Origin: Solobacterium sp.
GTDB lineage: Bacteria; Bacillota_I; Bacilli_A; Erysipelotrichales; Erysipelotrichaceae
Direction of reading: 5' to 3'
Assembly: GCA_017404505.1 (NCBI GenBank)
Contig: JAFRCE010000013.1
Location: forward strand, 99,518-163,517
DNA length: 64,000 bases
Below the pieces are notes generated by a model. It did no database searches. It was given only the letters and a program-made list of their open reading frames with translations, and had not been told where the DNA came from. The translations under genes and the position numbers were made by a program. Each line of letters starts with the position of its first letter. Within the stretch, counting starts at the first letter, position 1. Below, one piece after another: positions 52,700 to 63,720 of the stretch.

Positions 52700-53440
52700 T
52701 CACATCTGTGTTTTCAGATGCATTGATAAGAGATTAATGAAGAAAATTGTCGTGATGGCGGGATCCGGCTCCAGAGGGGACTGAATTGTCTTTCTGTCCG
52801 GCAGAACGATCACACGGTCGCAATACTTTGCGGCCTCATGCTTTGGCGCGCATGTGATCAGCATGATCTTCGGACGGTTCTCACACTCTGACAGTTTTTT
52901 CAGCAGCGGCACAAAAATCCTGGACCGTACTGAGAATACAATGAACAGATCCTCCTTACGGCAGTAGGAATCCAGCTTGAACACTTCATCATAAGGAATC
53001 ATTTCCGAAGAATACCGGTAATTGAGCAGGGCGGTATTCATCAGCTGCGCCGATGCGCGGGAACGGTGGTAACCGCTCACGAAGATATGACGGGCTTCAC
53101 CGATCTCTTTCACAATCTGTTCCAGGGTATCCGCGGAAAACAGTTCCTCAGTCTTTTCCAGAAGGCGTGCTGTTTCCGAAGACAGCGTGATATTCTGGCT
53201 CTGCTCTGTCAGGGTGTTTTTATTGCGGGCAATATCATAGCGGAATTCCGCATAGCCGGAATATCCGATTTTTTTTGCGAAACGCGTCAATGCAGGCTGG
53301 GAAAAACCGTATTGTTCAGATATTTCCGATGTTTCCAGACGGGCAAACAGTTCGGAATCCGCCATGACCGCTTCCGCAATCTTCCTGTCCGTCGGAGTCA
53401 TCTGGCTTTCAGCCATCCGTATTCTGTTTAACAGACTCAT
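52700..53440 (-). CDS. RpiR/MurR-family regulator
   Basis: A 246-residue protein with an N-terminal RpiR helix-turn-helix (LETSEISEQYGFSQPALTRFAKKIGYSGYAEFRYDI, about residues 36-71) and a C-terminal SIS domain (HIFVSGYHRSRASAQLMNTALLNY). SIS domains bind sugar phosphates. The start at 53440 follows GAGG at good spacing; the longer frame runs through the operators. It is divergent from the PTS EIIC gene and likely controls it. Confidence 0.92.
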   Translation of the reverse strand: MSLLNRIRMAESQMTPTDRKIAEAVMADSELFARLETSEISEQYGFSQPALTRFAKKIGYSGYAEFRYDIARNKNTLTEQSQNITLSSETARLLEKTEELFSADTLEQIVKEIGEARHIFVSGYHRSRASAQLMNTALLNYRYSSEMIPYDEVFKLDSYCRKEDLFIVFSVRSRIFVPLLKKLSECENRPKIMLITCAPKHEAAKYCDRVIVLPDRKTIQSPLEPDPAITTIFFINLLSMHLKTQM

Positions 53441-53499
53441 TGTAATCACCTCAGATACATTTATTATATCAGTGGATTCAAAATCATCTAAGAATGAAT

Positions 53500-53564
53500 T
53501 GAATGAATATTCATTCAAATTATTTAAATTTACTATTGAATGAAAATTCAAAGGGTGCTATATT
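53500..53564 (+). promoter_or_regulatory. PTS EIIC promoter with RpiR-type operators
   Basis: TTGAATGAATATTCATTCAA (53500-53519) is a perfect 20-bp palindrome. TTGAATGAAAATTCAA (53536-53551) is a second, imperfect one. The second overlaps a -35 (TTGAAT, 53536-53541) that stands exactly 17 bases from TATATT (53559-53564). Binding at either site would block the promoter. Confidence 0.75.
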
Positions 53565-53610
53565 CTGGGTGTACAGAAATGAATGTATATTCAGGAAAGA
53601 GGAGGAAAAC

Positions 53611-54930
53611 ATGTCCCAGTCTAAAACTTCATTCATGGATACGATGTCCGCATGGATGGAAAAGCACATCGTCCCGATCGGTGTAAAGATCGGCAACCAG
53701 CGTCATCTCGCCGCAATCCGCGACGGTCTTGCAATCCTGATCAACGTTACGATTATCGGCGGTTTCGCAATTCTTCTTGCCCAGCCCCCGATTCCGGCCA
53801 CGATTACCGAACCTTCCAACTTCTTCTATGCATTCCTGCTTGCGTGGAAGAACTTCGCGGCTGCCCATGCCGGCACACTGCTGATTCCGTATTACCTGAC
53901 AATCGGCATTATCAGTCTCTATGTTGTATGCGGTGTTTCCTACACACTTGCAACAAAGTATAAACTCAACGGCATCAACAATATGCTGTCAGCTCTGCTT
54001 GTCTATCTCTGTGTATCCGGTGCCGTCAACCTTGAGACAGCTTCGATCACAATCGGAAACCTCGGAGCAGGGTATATGTTCGCCGCGATGATCACCGGTA
54101 TCCTGGTTGTTGAAATCGCAAAATTCTTCCGCGACAAGAACATCACAATCAAAATGCCTGATTCTGTTCCGCCCAATGTCGCCGCCACATTCTCAGCACT
54201 GCTGCCGTTATGCTTCAGCGTCGTCGCATTCATGGCTCTCGACGGTGTGATCAAGGCTGTGACAGGTGCTGGCTATGCAAGCCTCATCTATACAATCTTC
54301 CAGCCGCTGATGCGTGCAACCGGTTCACTGCCTTCCGTGCTGCTCATCAACATTCTGATGACAACATTCTGGTTCTTCGGTATCCATGGCGGAAACATGC
54401 TCTCAGTTGTCACAAGCCCGATCACAACAGCAGCTCTTGCCGCCAACGCGGAAGCGATGACATCCGGACAGGCTCTTCCTTATATCTATGCCGGTTCCAT
54501 GAGTACTGTATTCGGCAACTGGATGACGTATAATGCACTCGTACTGGTGCTTTTCCTGTTCGCAAAGTCCAAGCAGAACAAGAGCATTGCCAGAATCGGT
54601 GTTGTGCCGTCCCTGTTCAATATCAATGAACCGCTGATCTTCGGTCTGCCGACTGTGCTGAATGTCTACACATACATTCCGATGCTCATCTGCGGTTGCT
54701 TCAACTGCGCTGTATACTATCTGCTGGCTGCCGCCAATGTCGTTGGCCGCTTCTATATCACTCTTCCGTTCACCATCCCCGGTCCGCTGCAGGCATTCCT
54801 GGCAACCGGCGATGTCAAGAACATCCTGTTATGGATCGTCCTGTTTGCGGCTGACATCGTCATCATGCTGCCGTTCATCAAGGCATATGACGGTCAGCTC
54901 GTCAAACAGGAAGCCGGCGAACAAGAATAA
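53611..54930 (+). CDS. PTS EIIC permease, lactose/cellobiose family, without EIIA/EIIB
   Basis: A 439-residue membrane protein of the Lac/Chb EIIC family: about ten helices, FFGIHGGNMLSVVTSPITTAALAANAEA and the signature IGVVPSLFNINEPLIFGLPTVLN. It would phosphorylate and import a disaccharide or amino sugar, but the needed EIIA and EIIB genes are not in the window. AGGAGG precedes the ATG at 53611; a start at 53503 runs through the operator. It is followed after 29 bases by an MBL-fold gene in the same operon. Confidence 0.9.
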   Translation: MSQSKTSFMDTMSAWMEKHIVPIGVKIGNQRHLAAIRDGLAILINVTIIGGFAILLAQPPIPATITEPSNFFYAFLLAWKNFAAAHAGTLLIPYYLTIGIISLYVVCGVSYTLATKYKLNGINNMLSALLVYLCVSGAVNLETASITIGNLGAGYMFAAMITGILVVEIAKFFRDKNITIKMPDSVPPNVAATFSALLPLCFSVVAFMALDGVIKAVTGAGYASLIYTIFQPLMRATGSLPSVLLINILMTTFWFFGIHGGNMLSVVTSPITTAALAANAEAMTSGQALPYIYAGSMSTVFGNWMTYNALVLVLFLFAKSKQNKSIARIGVVPSLFNINEPLIFGLPTVLNVYTYIPMLICGCFNCAVYYLLAAANVVGRFYITLPFTIPGPLQAFLATGDVKNILLWIVLFAADIVIMLPFIKAYDGQLVKQEAGEQE

Positions 54931-54959
54931 TCAGCATTGTGGATCAAAGGAGGTAATAC

Positions 54960-55781
54960 ATGGTCAATTTCACAAAAGAACAGATCACAGAACATATCTG
55001 GCGCCTGAGAGGTCTGGGAGATGTCTGTATGTATTATGTCCGGGGATCCGGCAAAGGCGCTCTGATTGACACGGCATACGGAGTAGGAGACTTGAAGGGT
55101 TACGTTGAGCGTGAATTCAACCAGCCCTACGATGTCATCATCACCCACGGCCATGCCGACCATGCCAACGGTATCTCGCAATGGCCTGCTGTGTACATGA
55201 ATCACAGAGATATCGATCTCTATTACACCCGCAGCGACATTGAACTGCGCAAACAGATGCTCAGACGCACTGTCCCGGATATTGATACATATCCCGAAGA
55301 AGATTTCCATGCACCGTTTGAGGGAGCCTTCCTTGAGCTGGATGATGCGGTGACATTCGATCTTGGAGACTGCACCATACGCACAATCCTGGCTCCCGGC
55401 CATACCCAGGGCATGATGGTCCTGCTGGTGCCGGAAGACCGTACCGCGCTCTTCGGCGATGCGTGCGGGGTATCCACATTCCTGTTTCGGGATGAATCCT
55501 CCACGGTTGCGGAATACTGCAATACATTAAAGAAACTCAAGCAGTACGAAAACACCTATGACCGCATTCTGCGCCAGCACGGCACATGTGAGTCTCCGAA
55601 ATCACTCCTGGATGAAAACCTTGAAGTGGCCGAAGAAATTCTTGCCGGCAAAGATCACCATATCCCGTTTGAATATATGGGATTCCATGTGTGGATGGCA
55701 GAACCGGTTGACCCCGTCACATTCCAGAGAACGGATGGAAAATCCGGAAACATTGTCTACGCAGACAACAAAATCCGCTGA
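54960..55781 (+). CDS. MBL-fold metallohydrolase in the EIIC operon
   Basis: A 273-residue MBL-fold protein: IDTAYGVGDLKGY, metal motif THGHADHANG (about residues 61-70), LAPGHTQGMM and the HGTCESP loop. A relative of the MBL gene at 47762, but not close enough to be a recent copy. AAAGGAGG stands before the ATG. A hydrolase of this fold in place of a phospho-glycosidase is uncommon for a PTS operon; it may open a lactone, or cleave a phosphorylated product. Confidence 0.85.
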   Translation: MVNFTKEQITEHIWRLRGLGDVCMYYVRGSGKGALIDTAYGVGDLKGYVEREFNQPYDVIITHGHADHANGISQWPAVYMNHRDIDLYYTRSDIELRKQMLRRTVPDIDTYPEEDFHAPFEGAFLELDDAVTFDLGDCTIRTILAPGHTQGMMVLLVPEDRTALFGDACGVSTFLFRDESSTVAEYCNTLKKLKQYENTYDRILRQHGTCESPKSLLDENLEVAEEILAGKDHHIPFEYMGFHVWMAEPVDPVTFQRTDGKSGNIVYADNKIR

Positions 55782-55790
55782 TGATATGAG

Positions 55791-55820
55791 GCGGCGGGAA
55801 TCTCCCGCCGCTTTGGTTTT
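55791..55820 (+). terminator. Hairpin between the MBL and AEC genes
   Basis: GCGGCGGGA and TCCCGCCGC form a perfect 9-bp stem (55791-55799, 55803-55811) followed by TTTGGTTTT. It can end the transcript, or lower AEC expression if read through. Confidence 0.8.
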
Positions 55821-55841
55821 ATTGAAAAGAGGTTTAAAGCT

Positions 55842-56759
55842 ATGCACCTGAATGAGCTGTTTCTGCTGCAGTTTATGATGTTTGCGGAAATGATCGTCGG
55901 ATACCTGCTCTGTAAAACCGGAATCCTTTCTCCGAAAGATCGTTCCGTGTTTTCCAAAGCGGTGATCAATGTCTTTCTGCCCTGCAGTATTGTTAATTCT
56001 TTTCTCACACGTCCGGATTCCAATGTATTGCAGGATTTTCTGACCGTATTGCTGGTGTCGGTGCTGATCCAGGTGCTCTGCACATTCCTTGCCGCCATCC
56101 TGTACCGTCATACACCTGAAAACCGCAGACCCATTCTGCAGTATGCCACCGTATGTTCCAACGCGGGCTTTCTAGGCAACGCGGTTGCGGAAGGTGTCTA
56201 TGGAGAGCTTGGTCTATTATACGGCCAGATCTATTTGATTCCGTTACGGATTGTCATGTGGACAGCCGGCATCTCCTACTTTGAAGGGCAGTCTGACTTC
56301 AAGAGCAAGCTCATGAAAATTCTTACTCATCCATGCATCATTGCCGTGATCATCGGCTTATGCATCATGCTCACAGGCATCACACTGCCTGCCGCGCTGA
56401 CCCGCACCATGAGCTCGCTGGGACGCTGTTCCACACCGCTCATCATGGTCTTCCTCGGTATGGTGCTTGCTGAGACCGGCTTCAAAGGAATGATCAACAA
56501 AGAAACCGTCAGATTTGCAGTGCTACGTCTGATTGTGATCCCGGCTGCGGTATTGCTGCTGTGTCTTGTGCTGCGCATTGACAGTTTCATCACCGGTCTT
56601 TCGGTATTGCTGGCCGCGATGCCCGCCGGAAGCACCACTTCCGTACTGGCTGAACAGTATCACAGCGATGTCGCATTCGCTTCTGATATCGTGGTCTTTA
56701 CCACGATCGGCTCGATCCTCCTTCTGCCGGCATGGGTGATGCTGCTGCAGATGCTGTGA
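55842..56759 (+). CDS. AEC-family (auxin efflux carrier-type) transporter
   Basis: A 305-residue membrane protein with about ten helices in two halves. Typical AEC segments: MIVGYLLCKTGILSPKDRSVFSKAVINVFLPCSIV at the N-terminus, and VLLAAMPAGSTTSVLAEQYHSDVAFASDIVVFTT near the C-terminus. Bacterial AEC proteins carry organic anions such as malate or malonate. AGAGG precedes the ATG. It lies after a strong hairpin, so it may be read separately from the EIIC-MBL operon. Confidence 0.88.
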   Translation: MHLNELFLLQFMMFAEMIVGYLLCKTGILSPKDRSVFSKAVINVFLPCSIVNSFLTRPDSNVLQDFLTVLLVSVLIQVLCTFLAAILYRHTPENRRPILQYATVCSNAGFLGNAVAEGVYGELGLLYGQIYLIPLRIVMWTAGISYFEGQSDFKSKLMKILTHPCIIAVIIGLCIMLTGITLPAALTRTMSSLGRCSTPLIMVFLGMVLAETGFKGMINKETVRFAVLRLIVIPAAVLLLCLVLRIDSFITGLSVLLAAMPAGSTTSVLAEQYHSDVAFASDIVVFTTIGSILLLPAWVMLLQML

Positions 56760-57163
56760 AAGATTTCCTAATTTGCTGATCACCTGTGCCTGCTTACCAG
56801 GCCGCTGGTTTTACATGATGCGCAAACATGGAAAGTGAAAATGACAAAAAAACCATGTCCTGTCTGTTTCACAAAGTGATCCGGGGCCTGTCAAGTAGAC
56901 ACAGGAAATATCTAAAGTAACACCTGCCCAATCTGAGTGATTTTTTTATGCCGGATTCTTATCCTGTAATTACTCATAAAAATAATGTATTTTCGGAAAA
57001 TGGTATCAAAATGGTATAAGCATCTCCAGGCAAAATGAAAATGCCGCCCGTAAGCGACACTTTTCATCAATTTATTGCTGTTTTTATGGTTTTTTGGCTT
57101 CAAAATCAATGATTTTTCGGCATTTTTCTCCCACTTTCAATACACATCCAAGCCTTGTTGAAC
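56760..57163. other. Noncoding region left of repeat copy 3
   Basis: No gene is seen. TGGTATCA at 57001-57008 and TGGTATAA at 57012-57019 repeat the arm-like unit of the att-like repeats with the same 11-base period. TGTC-AAGTA-GACA near 56890 resembles an insertion-element end but stands alone. The region may be the decayed end of a lost element. Confidence 0.45.
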
Positions 57164-57309
57164 TATTCCCACTCGGTAACGATTTCTTGTACGTAAAGTA
57201 AATGATTTACATTTTGATATATTTCATGTGTTTGTATCTACGATATTCACTCACATCTACCTCATTTACGTTCCGCATGGTAGCAAAATGGTATCAGAGA
57301 GTGGTATCA
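57164..57309 (+). repeat. Dispersed att-like repeat, copy 3 (146 bp)
   Basis: The core TATTCCCACTC is the exact complement of GAGTGGGAATA, which reads Glu-Trp-Glu-stop as at guaA ends. Three units TGGTAGCA (57278), TGGTATCA (57289) and TGGTATCA (57302) close the right end. The final 16 bases of the repeat encode the last codons and the stop of the minus-strand ATPase gene. The inner dyad has one broken pair. Confidence 0.9.
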
Positions 57310-58625
57310 CGACAAAGAAGAAATCCCATGTAGGATGGAAGTGTCAGTATTCCGTTCGCATATCCCACATTGTAGTCATTTCCCAGTTTTACTGCACGAT
57401 GAACATGATACTTCTCGGGATGCGCAAGAATTGTTTTTACACTTTTCGCATTTCCGGTTGAAGCTTTGATTTCCAGAAGTGTCGCTTCATTCTGAAAGCG
57501 GATAATAAAGTCAATCTCCAGTCCTGAATCTTTATGAAAATAGTACAGTTTTCTTCCCCTCTTCCCAAGGATATCCGCCATTAGGTTTTCAAAAACTGCG
57601 CCTTTATAACCATACAGATTTCCTTTGAGAATATCGTACTGTGTCCCGTCTTCCAGCATTGCTGTAAACAGCCCGGTATCCGCCATATATACTTTGAATA
57701 TTTCCGGTATCGCATTACCATCCAAAGGCAGCTCAGGTATCGTCAGGTTATAGCATCTTCTGATAATCCCGGCATCTTCGATCCATTTGATACTACCTTG
57801 AAACATCTCAGAAGTCCCCTTCTTCCGGATCACAGAATACTGGAATTTTTTGTTTTCTTTTGCCAGCTGTTTCGGAATTGAATCAAAGCATTCCCGGATC
57901 TTTGATTTATCTTTTCCGACAGCGTATTTGACCATATCATCCCTGTATTCATCAAGAATGTTTCTCTGCAGAACAAGTGTCTGGGATATCTGGTGTGTGT
58001 CTATGAAACGCTGCACGACTTCCGGCATACCGCCGATAACTGTGTATTGCAGAAGAAGTTCTCTCATCCGGTTATGGATCGGTTCAGGTACGGGTGAGCA
58101 TTGCTCCAGGCTGTTCTGCATCAAATCGATCACCTGGTCACTGATCCCATTTGCCCAGAGAAACTCTTCAAAATCCAGCGGAAACATTTCTATGATCTCT
58201 TCATAGCCGACGGGGATCGACAATTCCTCATCTCCATACCCGCTTACGCCAAGTAAAGAGCCTGTCGCAATCACATCATAGCGGCCATCTGTTTTAAAGA
58301 ATTTCAAGGAAGTCCTGGCATTCGGGCAATGCTGTATTTCGTCAAGGATGATAATCGTCTGTCCTGCTTCAAAAACTGCTCCTGTTCCAAGCAATGCTGA
58401 CATATACATAACCAGATCATCAACTTTCAAAGACCCGGAAAACAAAGATGCATATTCCGGATTTTCAAAAAAATTGATATAGATCACATGTGAATAATTC
58501 CTGCGTGCAAAATCCATAACGCTGAAAGTCTTTCCACACTGACGCACCCCTTTGATTACCAACGGTTTTTTATGTGGATCATTCTTCCAGTTATTCAGCC
58601 GCTCTGTTATTTTTCGTTTCAGCAT
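57294..58625 (-). CDS. AAA ATPase with DUF4143-type C-terminal domain
   Basis: A 443-residue protein: Walker A KGVRQCGKTFS (about residues 25-35), Walker B IIILDEIQHCP, sensor motif DVIATGSLLGV, and in the C-terminal half GAVFENLMADIL and LEIDFIIRFQNEATLLEIKAS, an endonuclease-like core with a DxxE-K pattern common in DUF4143 ATPases. The function of the family is unknown. Its last six residues and stop codon come from repeat copy 3. The ATG at 58625 has GGTGG eight bases upstream. It is the only gene of its cassette. Confidence 0.88.
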   Translation of the reverse strand: MLKRKITERLNNWKNDPHKKPLVIKGVRQCGKTFSVMDFARRNYSHVIYINFFENPEYASLFSGSLKVDDLVMYMSALLGTGAVFEAGQTIIILDEIQHCPNARTSLKFFKTDGRYDVIATGSLLGVSGYGDEELSIPVGYEEIIEMFPLDFEEFLWANGISDQVIDLMQNSLEQCSPVPEPIHNRMRELLLQYTVIGGMPEVVQRFIDTHQISQTLVLQRNILDEYRDDMVKYAVGKDKSKIRECFDSIPKQLAKENKKFQYSVIRKKGTSEMFQGSIKWIEDAGIIRRCYNLTIPELPLDGNAIPEIFKVYMADTGLFTAMLEDGTQYDILKGNLYGYKGAVFENLMADILGKRGRKLYYFHKDSGLEIDFIIRFQNEATLLEIKASTGNAKSVKTILAHPEKYHVHRAVKLGNDYNVGYANGILTLPSYMGFLLCRDTTL

Positions 58626-58655
58626 ACATTTCACCACCCGCAAACTAAGTATATA

Positions 58656-58706
58656 ACTTTTTCGAGCGACTTTATATAATATTATGCGACTTTTTCAAGT
58701 GACTTT
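58656..58706 (-). promoter_or_regulatory. Two 18-bp repeats ahead of the ATPase gene
   Basis: ACTTTTTCGAGCGACTTT (58656-58673) and ACTTTTTCAAGTGACTTT (58689-58706) differ at two positions and start 33 bp apart, about three helical turns. They flank the AT-rich TATAATATTA stretch where the promoter must be. They may be operators for the gene's own product or for an unknown regulator. Confidence 0.55.
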
Positions 58707-58727
58707 TAGAACTGATTATGGTAATTC

Positions 58728-58873
58728 TATTCCCACTCAATAATGATTTCTTACACGTAAAGTAAATTATTTACGTTTTAGTATATTTCATGTATTCCTA
58801 TTTACAATTTTCACTCATATCTACCACGTTTACGATCCGCATGGTAGCACAATGGTATCAGAGAGAGGTATCA
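58728..58873 (+). repeat. Dispersed att-like repeat, copy 4 (146 bp)
   Basis: The core is TATTCCCACTC, the dyad ACGTAAA-N8-TTTACGT is intact, and the right end has TGGTAGCA, TGGTATCA and AGGTATCA. No gene lies within 140 bases on its right. To the left is the ATPase promoter. Past the repeat, 58874-59016 shows no gene. Confidence 0.9.
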
Positions 58874-59016
58874 CCTCACTCTTTTATATCTGTAAAAACA
58901 ATTCGTACTGTTCCTACTCTAATCTGATATTAAAATCACCTTTTCAGACACTGTTGGGCTGCATTAATTTCACCTTTTGCTGAATCCGGCAAAACAGGAA
59001 TGCTGTCAGCAATATC

Positions 59017-59041
59017 AAAAGACGGGACATATTGCCCCGTC
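59017..59041 (-). terminator. Terminator of the beta-glucoside PTS operon
   Basis: GACGGG (59021-59026) pairs with CCCGTC (59036-59041), with TTTTG following on the minus strand. It lies 31 bases after the stop of the last gene. Confidence 0.75.
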
Positions 59042-59071
59042 CTGTGCTTTGAAAAGGGAGTATTCAGATTG

Positions 59072-59349
59072 TTATTGTTCTGAAAAGGTTCTGGTGGTGT
59101 TTGTTTCGAAATATGGTTTGAGTTCGGGTTTATATTTCAGGAACAGGCTGCCGTCATTAGATTTCGCCATAGCTTCTGATTCCCAGATAATCACATTCAG
59201 AATCTGTTCCGGATTGTTCCGGTCCTGCCATACCTTCGCGTCGATGACGCCCGGCACTTCTTTCATTTCATTCATGAATCTGCATGAAGCCAGTCTGTAT
59301 TCTTCGTGACAGTCTTTTTTCGCGGTATTTTCAATAACAACAATATACA

Positions 59350-59350
<1 letters not shown>
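59072..59350 (-). CDS. Small ABM-fold monooxygenase-like protein
   Basis: A 92-residue protein with the ferredoxin-like pattern of antibiotic-biosynthesis-monooxygenase (ABM) domains: MYIVVIENTAKKDCHEEY, a helix RLASCRFMNEMKEVPGVIDAKVWQD, and VIIWESEAMAKSNDGS. Its role is unknown. The start codon shares a base with the stop of the 6-phospho-beta-glucosidase gene, so the two are coupled. It may act on an aglycone released from a beta-glucoside (inference). Confidence 0.7.
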
Positions 59351-62611
<3,261 letters not shown>

Positions 62612-62653
62612 GTTTTTCTCCTCTTTTTCAAGCAAATTCTGACGGCCGTTCAG

Positions 62654-62756
62654 AATACATAGCGCTCTATGTATTGCTTACAAATACATAGTAGTCTATG
62701 TATTTCAATATGTCAAGAGCAAAATACATTTATTTCTATGTATTTTTTTGTATAAT
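62654..62756. promoter_or_regulatory. Three MarR-type operators between the PTS and marR genes
   Basis: Dyads with arms AATACATAG and CTATGTATT around four bases lie at 62654-62675 and 62682-62705 (perfect) and at 62722-62745 (two mismatches). The third is followed at once by TATAAT (62751-62756), the marR -10. The first two are placed to repress the PTS operon. Confidence 0.82.
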
Positions 62757-62795
62757 ATTCATGTACCTGCCAAAACACAAAAAGGAGACGGATAT

Positions 62796-63281
62796 ATGAA
62801 AGAAAAGTATAAAGTGATAACTTCTGAAAAGAATCAGCTGATCACCAATGTCATTCATGCGATTGATAAAAATGTAATCAAGATTTATAACCGCGGTCTC
62901 GCTGAATACGGTCTGACCATGCAGCAGAGCCTTGTGATCCTGTATATTGGCAATACGGACAAAGAAAAGGTTTATCAGATCGATCTGGAAAGATATCTCG
63001 GTCTGAGAAACCCTACTGTCACTTCAATGATCAAAAACCTGATTGCCAACGATTATGTATACCGGATCAAAGACGAAGCGGACGGCAGGTATTACCATCT
63101 CCATCTGACCGATAAAAGTCTGGCCGTCAAAGATAATCTTGCCAGGGTGATATATGAAATAAACCACAAAATTGAATCACAGCTGACGGAAGAAGAGTTT
63201 ACGACGCTTTCGTTTCTGTTAAATAAAGTGTCTGAAATAGCAAAAGCAGAACTGTCTGAAGATCAGGATATAAGCCAATAA
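62796..63281 (+). CDS. MarR-family regulator of the beta-glucoside operon
   Basis: A 161-residue winged-helix protein: LTMQQSLVILYIGN, recognition part IDLERYLGLRNPTVTSMIKNLIANDYVYRIKDEADGRYYHLHLT, and a C-terminal dimerisation helix. MarR proteins often sense aromatic compounds, which fits an aryl-beta-glucoside PTS. AAGGAG precedes the ATG at 62796; the longer frame overlaps the promoter. It is divergent from the PTS operon. Confidence 0.92.
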   Translation: MKEKYKVITSEKNQLITNVIHAIDKNVIKIYNRGLAEYGLTMQQSLVILYIGNTDKEKVYQIDLERYLGLRNPTVTSMIKNLIANDYVYRIKDEADGRYYHLHLTDKSLAVKDNLARVIYEINHKIESQLTEEEFTTLSFLLNKVSEIAKAELSEDQDISQ

Positions 63282-63319
63282 GTGTTCATCTATGAACAGA
63301 TCAAACCCCCACAGCATAA

Positions 63320-63343
63320 AAATGTCGCCATGCGACATTTTTT
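63320..63343 (+). terminator. Terminator of marR
   Basis: AAATGTCGC (63320-63328) and GCGACATTT (63332-63340) form a 9-bp stem with a three-base loop, followed by TTT. It stands 39 bases after the stop. Confidence 0.85.
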
Positions 63344-63437
63344 CGTTGATTTCAAGTATATTCATAGGTTCCGGGCATCAAAACTTATTGTTTTTAAGCA
63401 TTTCCCCGCTTTTGATATATCTATACCAGAATGAACT

Positions 63438-63583
63438 TACTCCCACTCAATAATGATTTCTTTCACGTAAAGTAAATAATTTACGTTTTAGTATATTTCA
63501 TGTATTCCTATCTACAATTTTCACTCACATCTACCACGTATACGTTCCGCATGGTAGCAAAATGGTATCAAAGAGTGGTATCA
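63438..63583 (+). repeat. Dispersed att-like repeat, copy 5 (146 bp)
   Basis: The core is TACTCCCACTC, with one change from copies 3 and 4. The dyad ACGTAAA-N8-TTTACGT is intact. Right units are TGGTAGCA, TGGTATCA and TGGTATCA. A truncated IS66 tnpC frame stops five bases beyond the right end. Confidence 0.9.
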
Positions 63584-63587
63584 GTCT

Positions 63588-63692
63588 TCATAACTTGTTT
63601 TCATTTAAGCCAATCAATGTTTCCATAATTACTGCAGGAGAAAGGACAGATAAAAAGGCAATGTGATCATGTTGTCCTTCTGTGGAAGTCAT
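63588..63692 (-). pseudogene. Truncated IS66 tnpC (first 34 codons)
   Basis: The frame MTSTEGQHDHIAFLSVLSPA runs to Leu-stop after 34 codons, 28 bases downstream of tnpB, where IS66 carries its third gene, tnpC (normally about 500 codons). GGAA precedes the ATG. The rest of tnpC is gone and repeat copy 5 stands in its place. The tnpC label is from position and from the N-terminal pattern, not from a search. Confidence 0.55.
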
Positions 63693-63720
63693 TTCCAGGA
63701 TAAAGTTGTTGAAAACTTTT

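Noticed and set aside
56880..56910. An insertion-sequence end at TGTC-AAGTA-GACA
   Set aside because: A single short dyad with no partner end and no transposase nearby; too little to call.
56912..57109. A 65-codon minus-strand frame left of repeat copy 3
   Set aside because: No ribosome binding site and no recognisable motif; it runs through the arm-like units.
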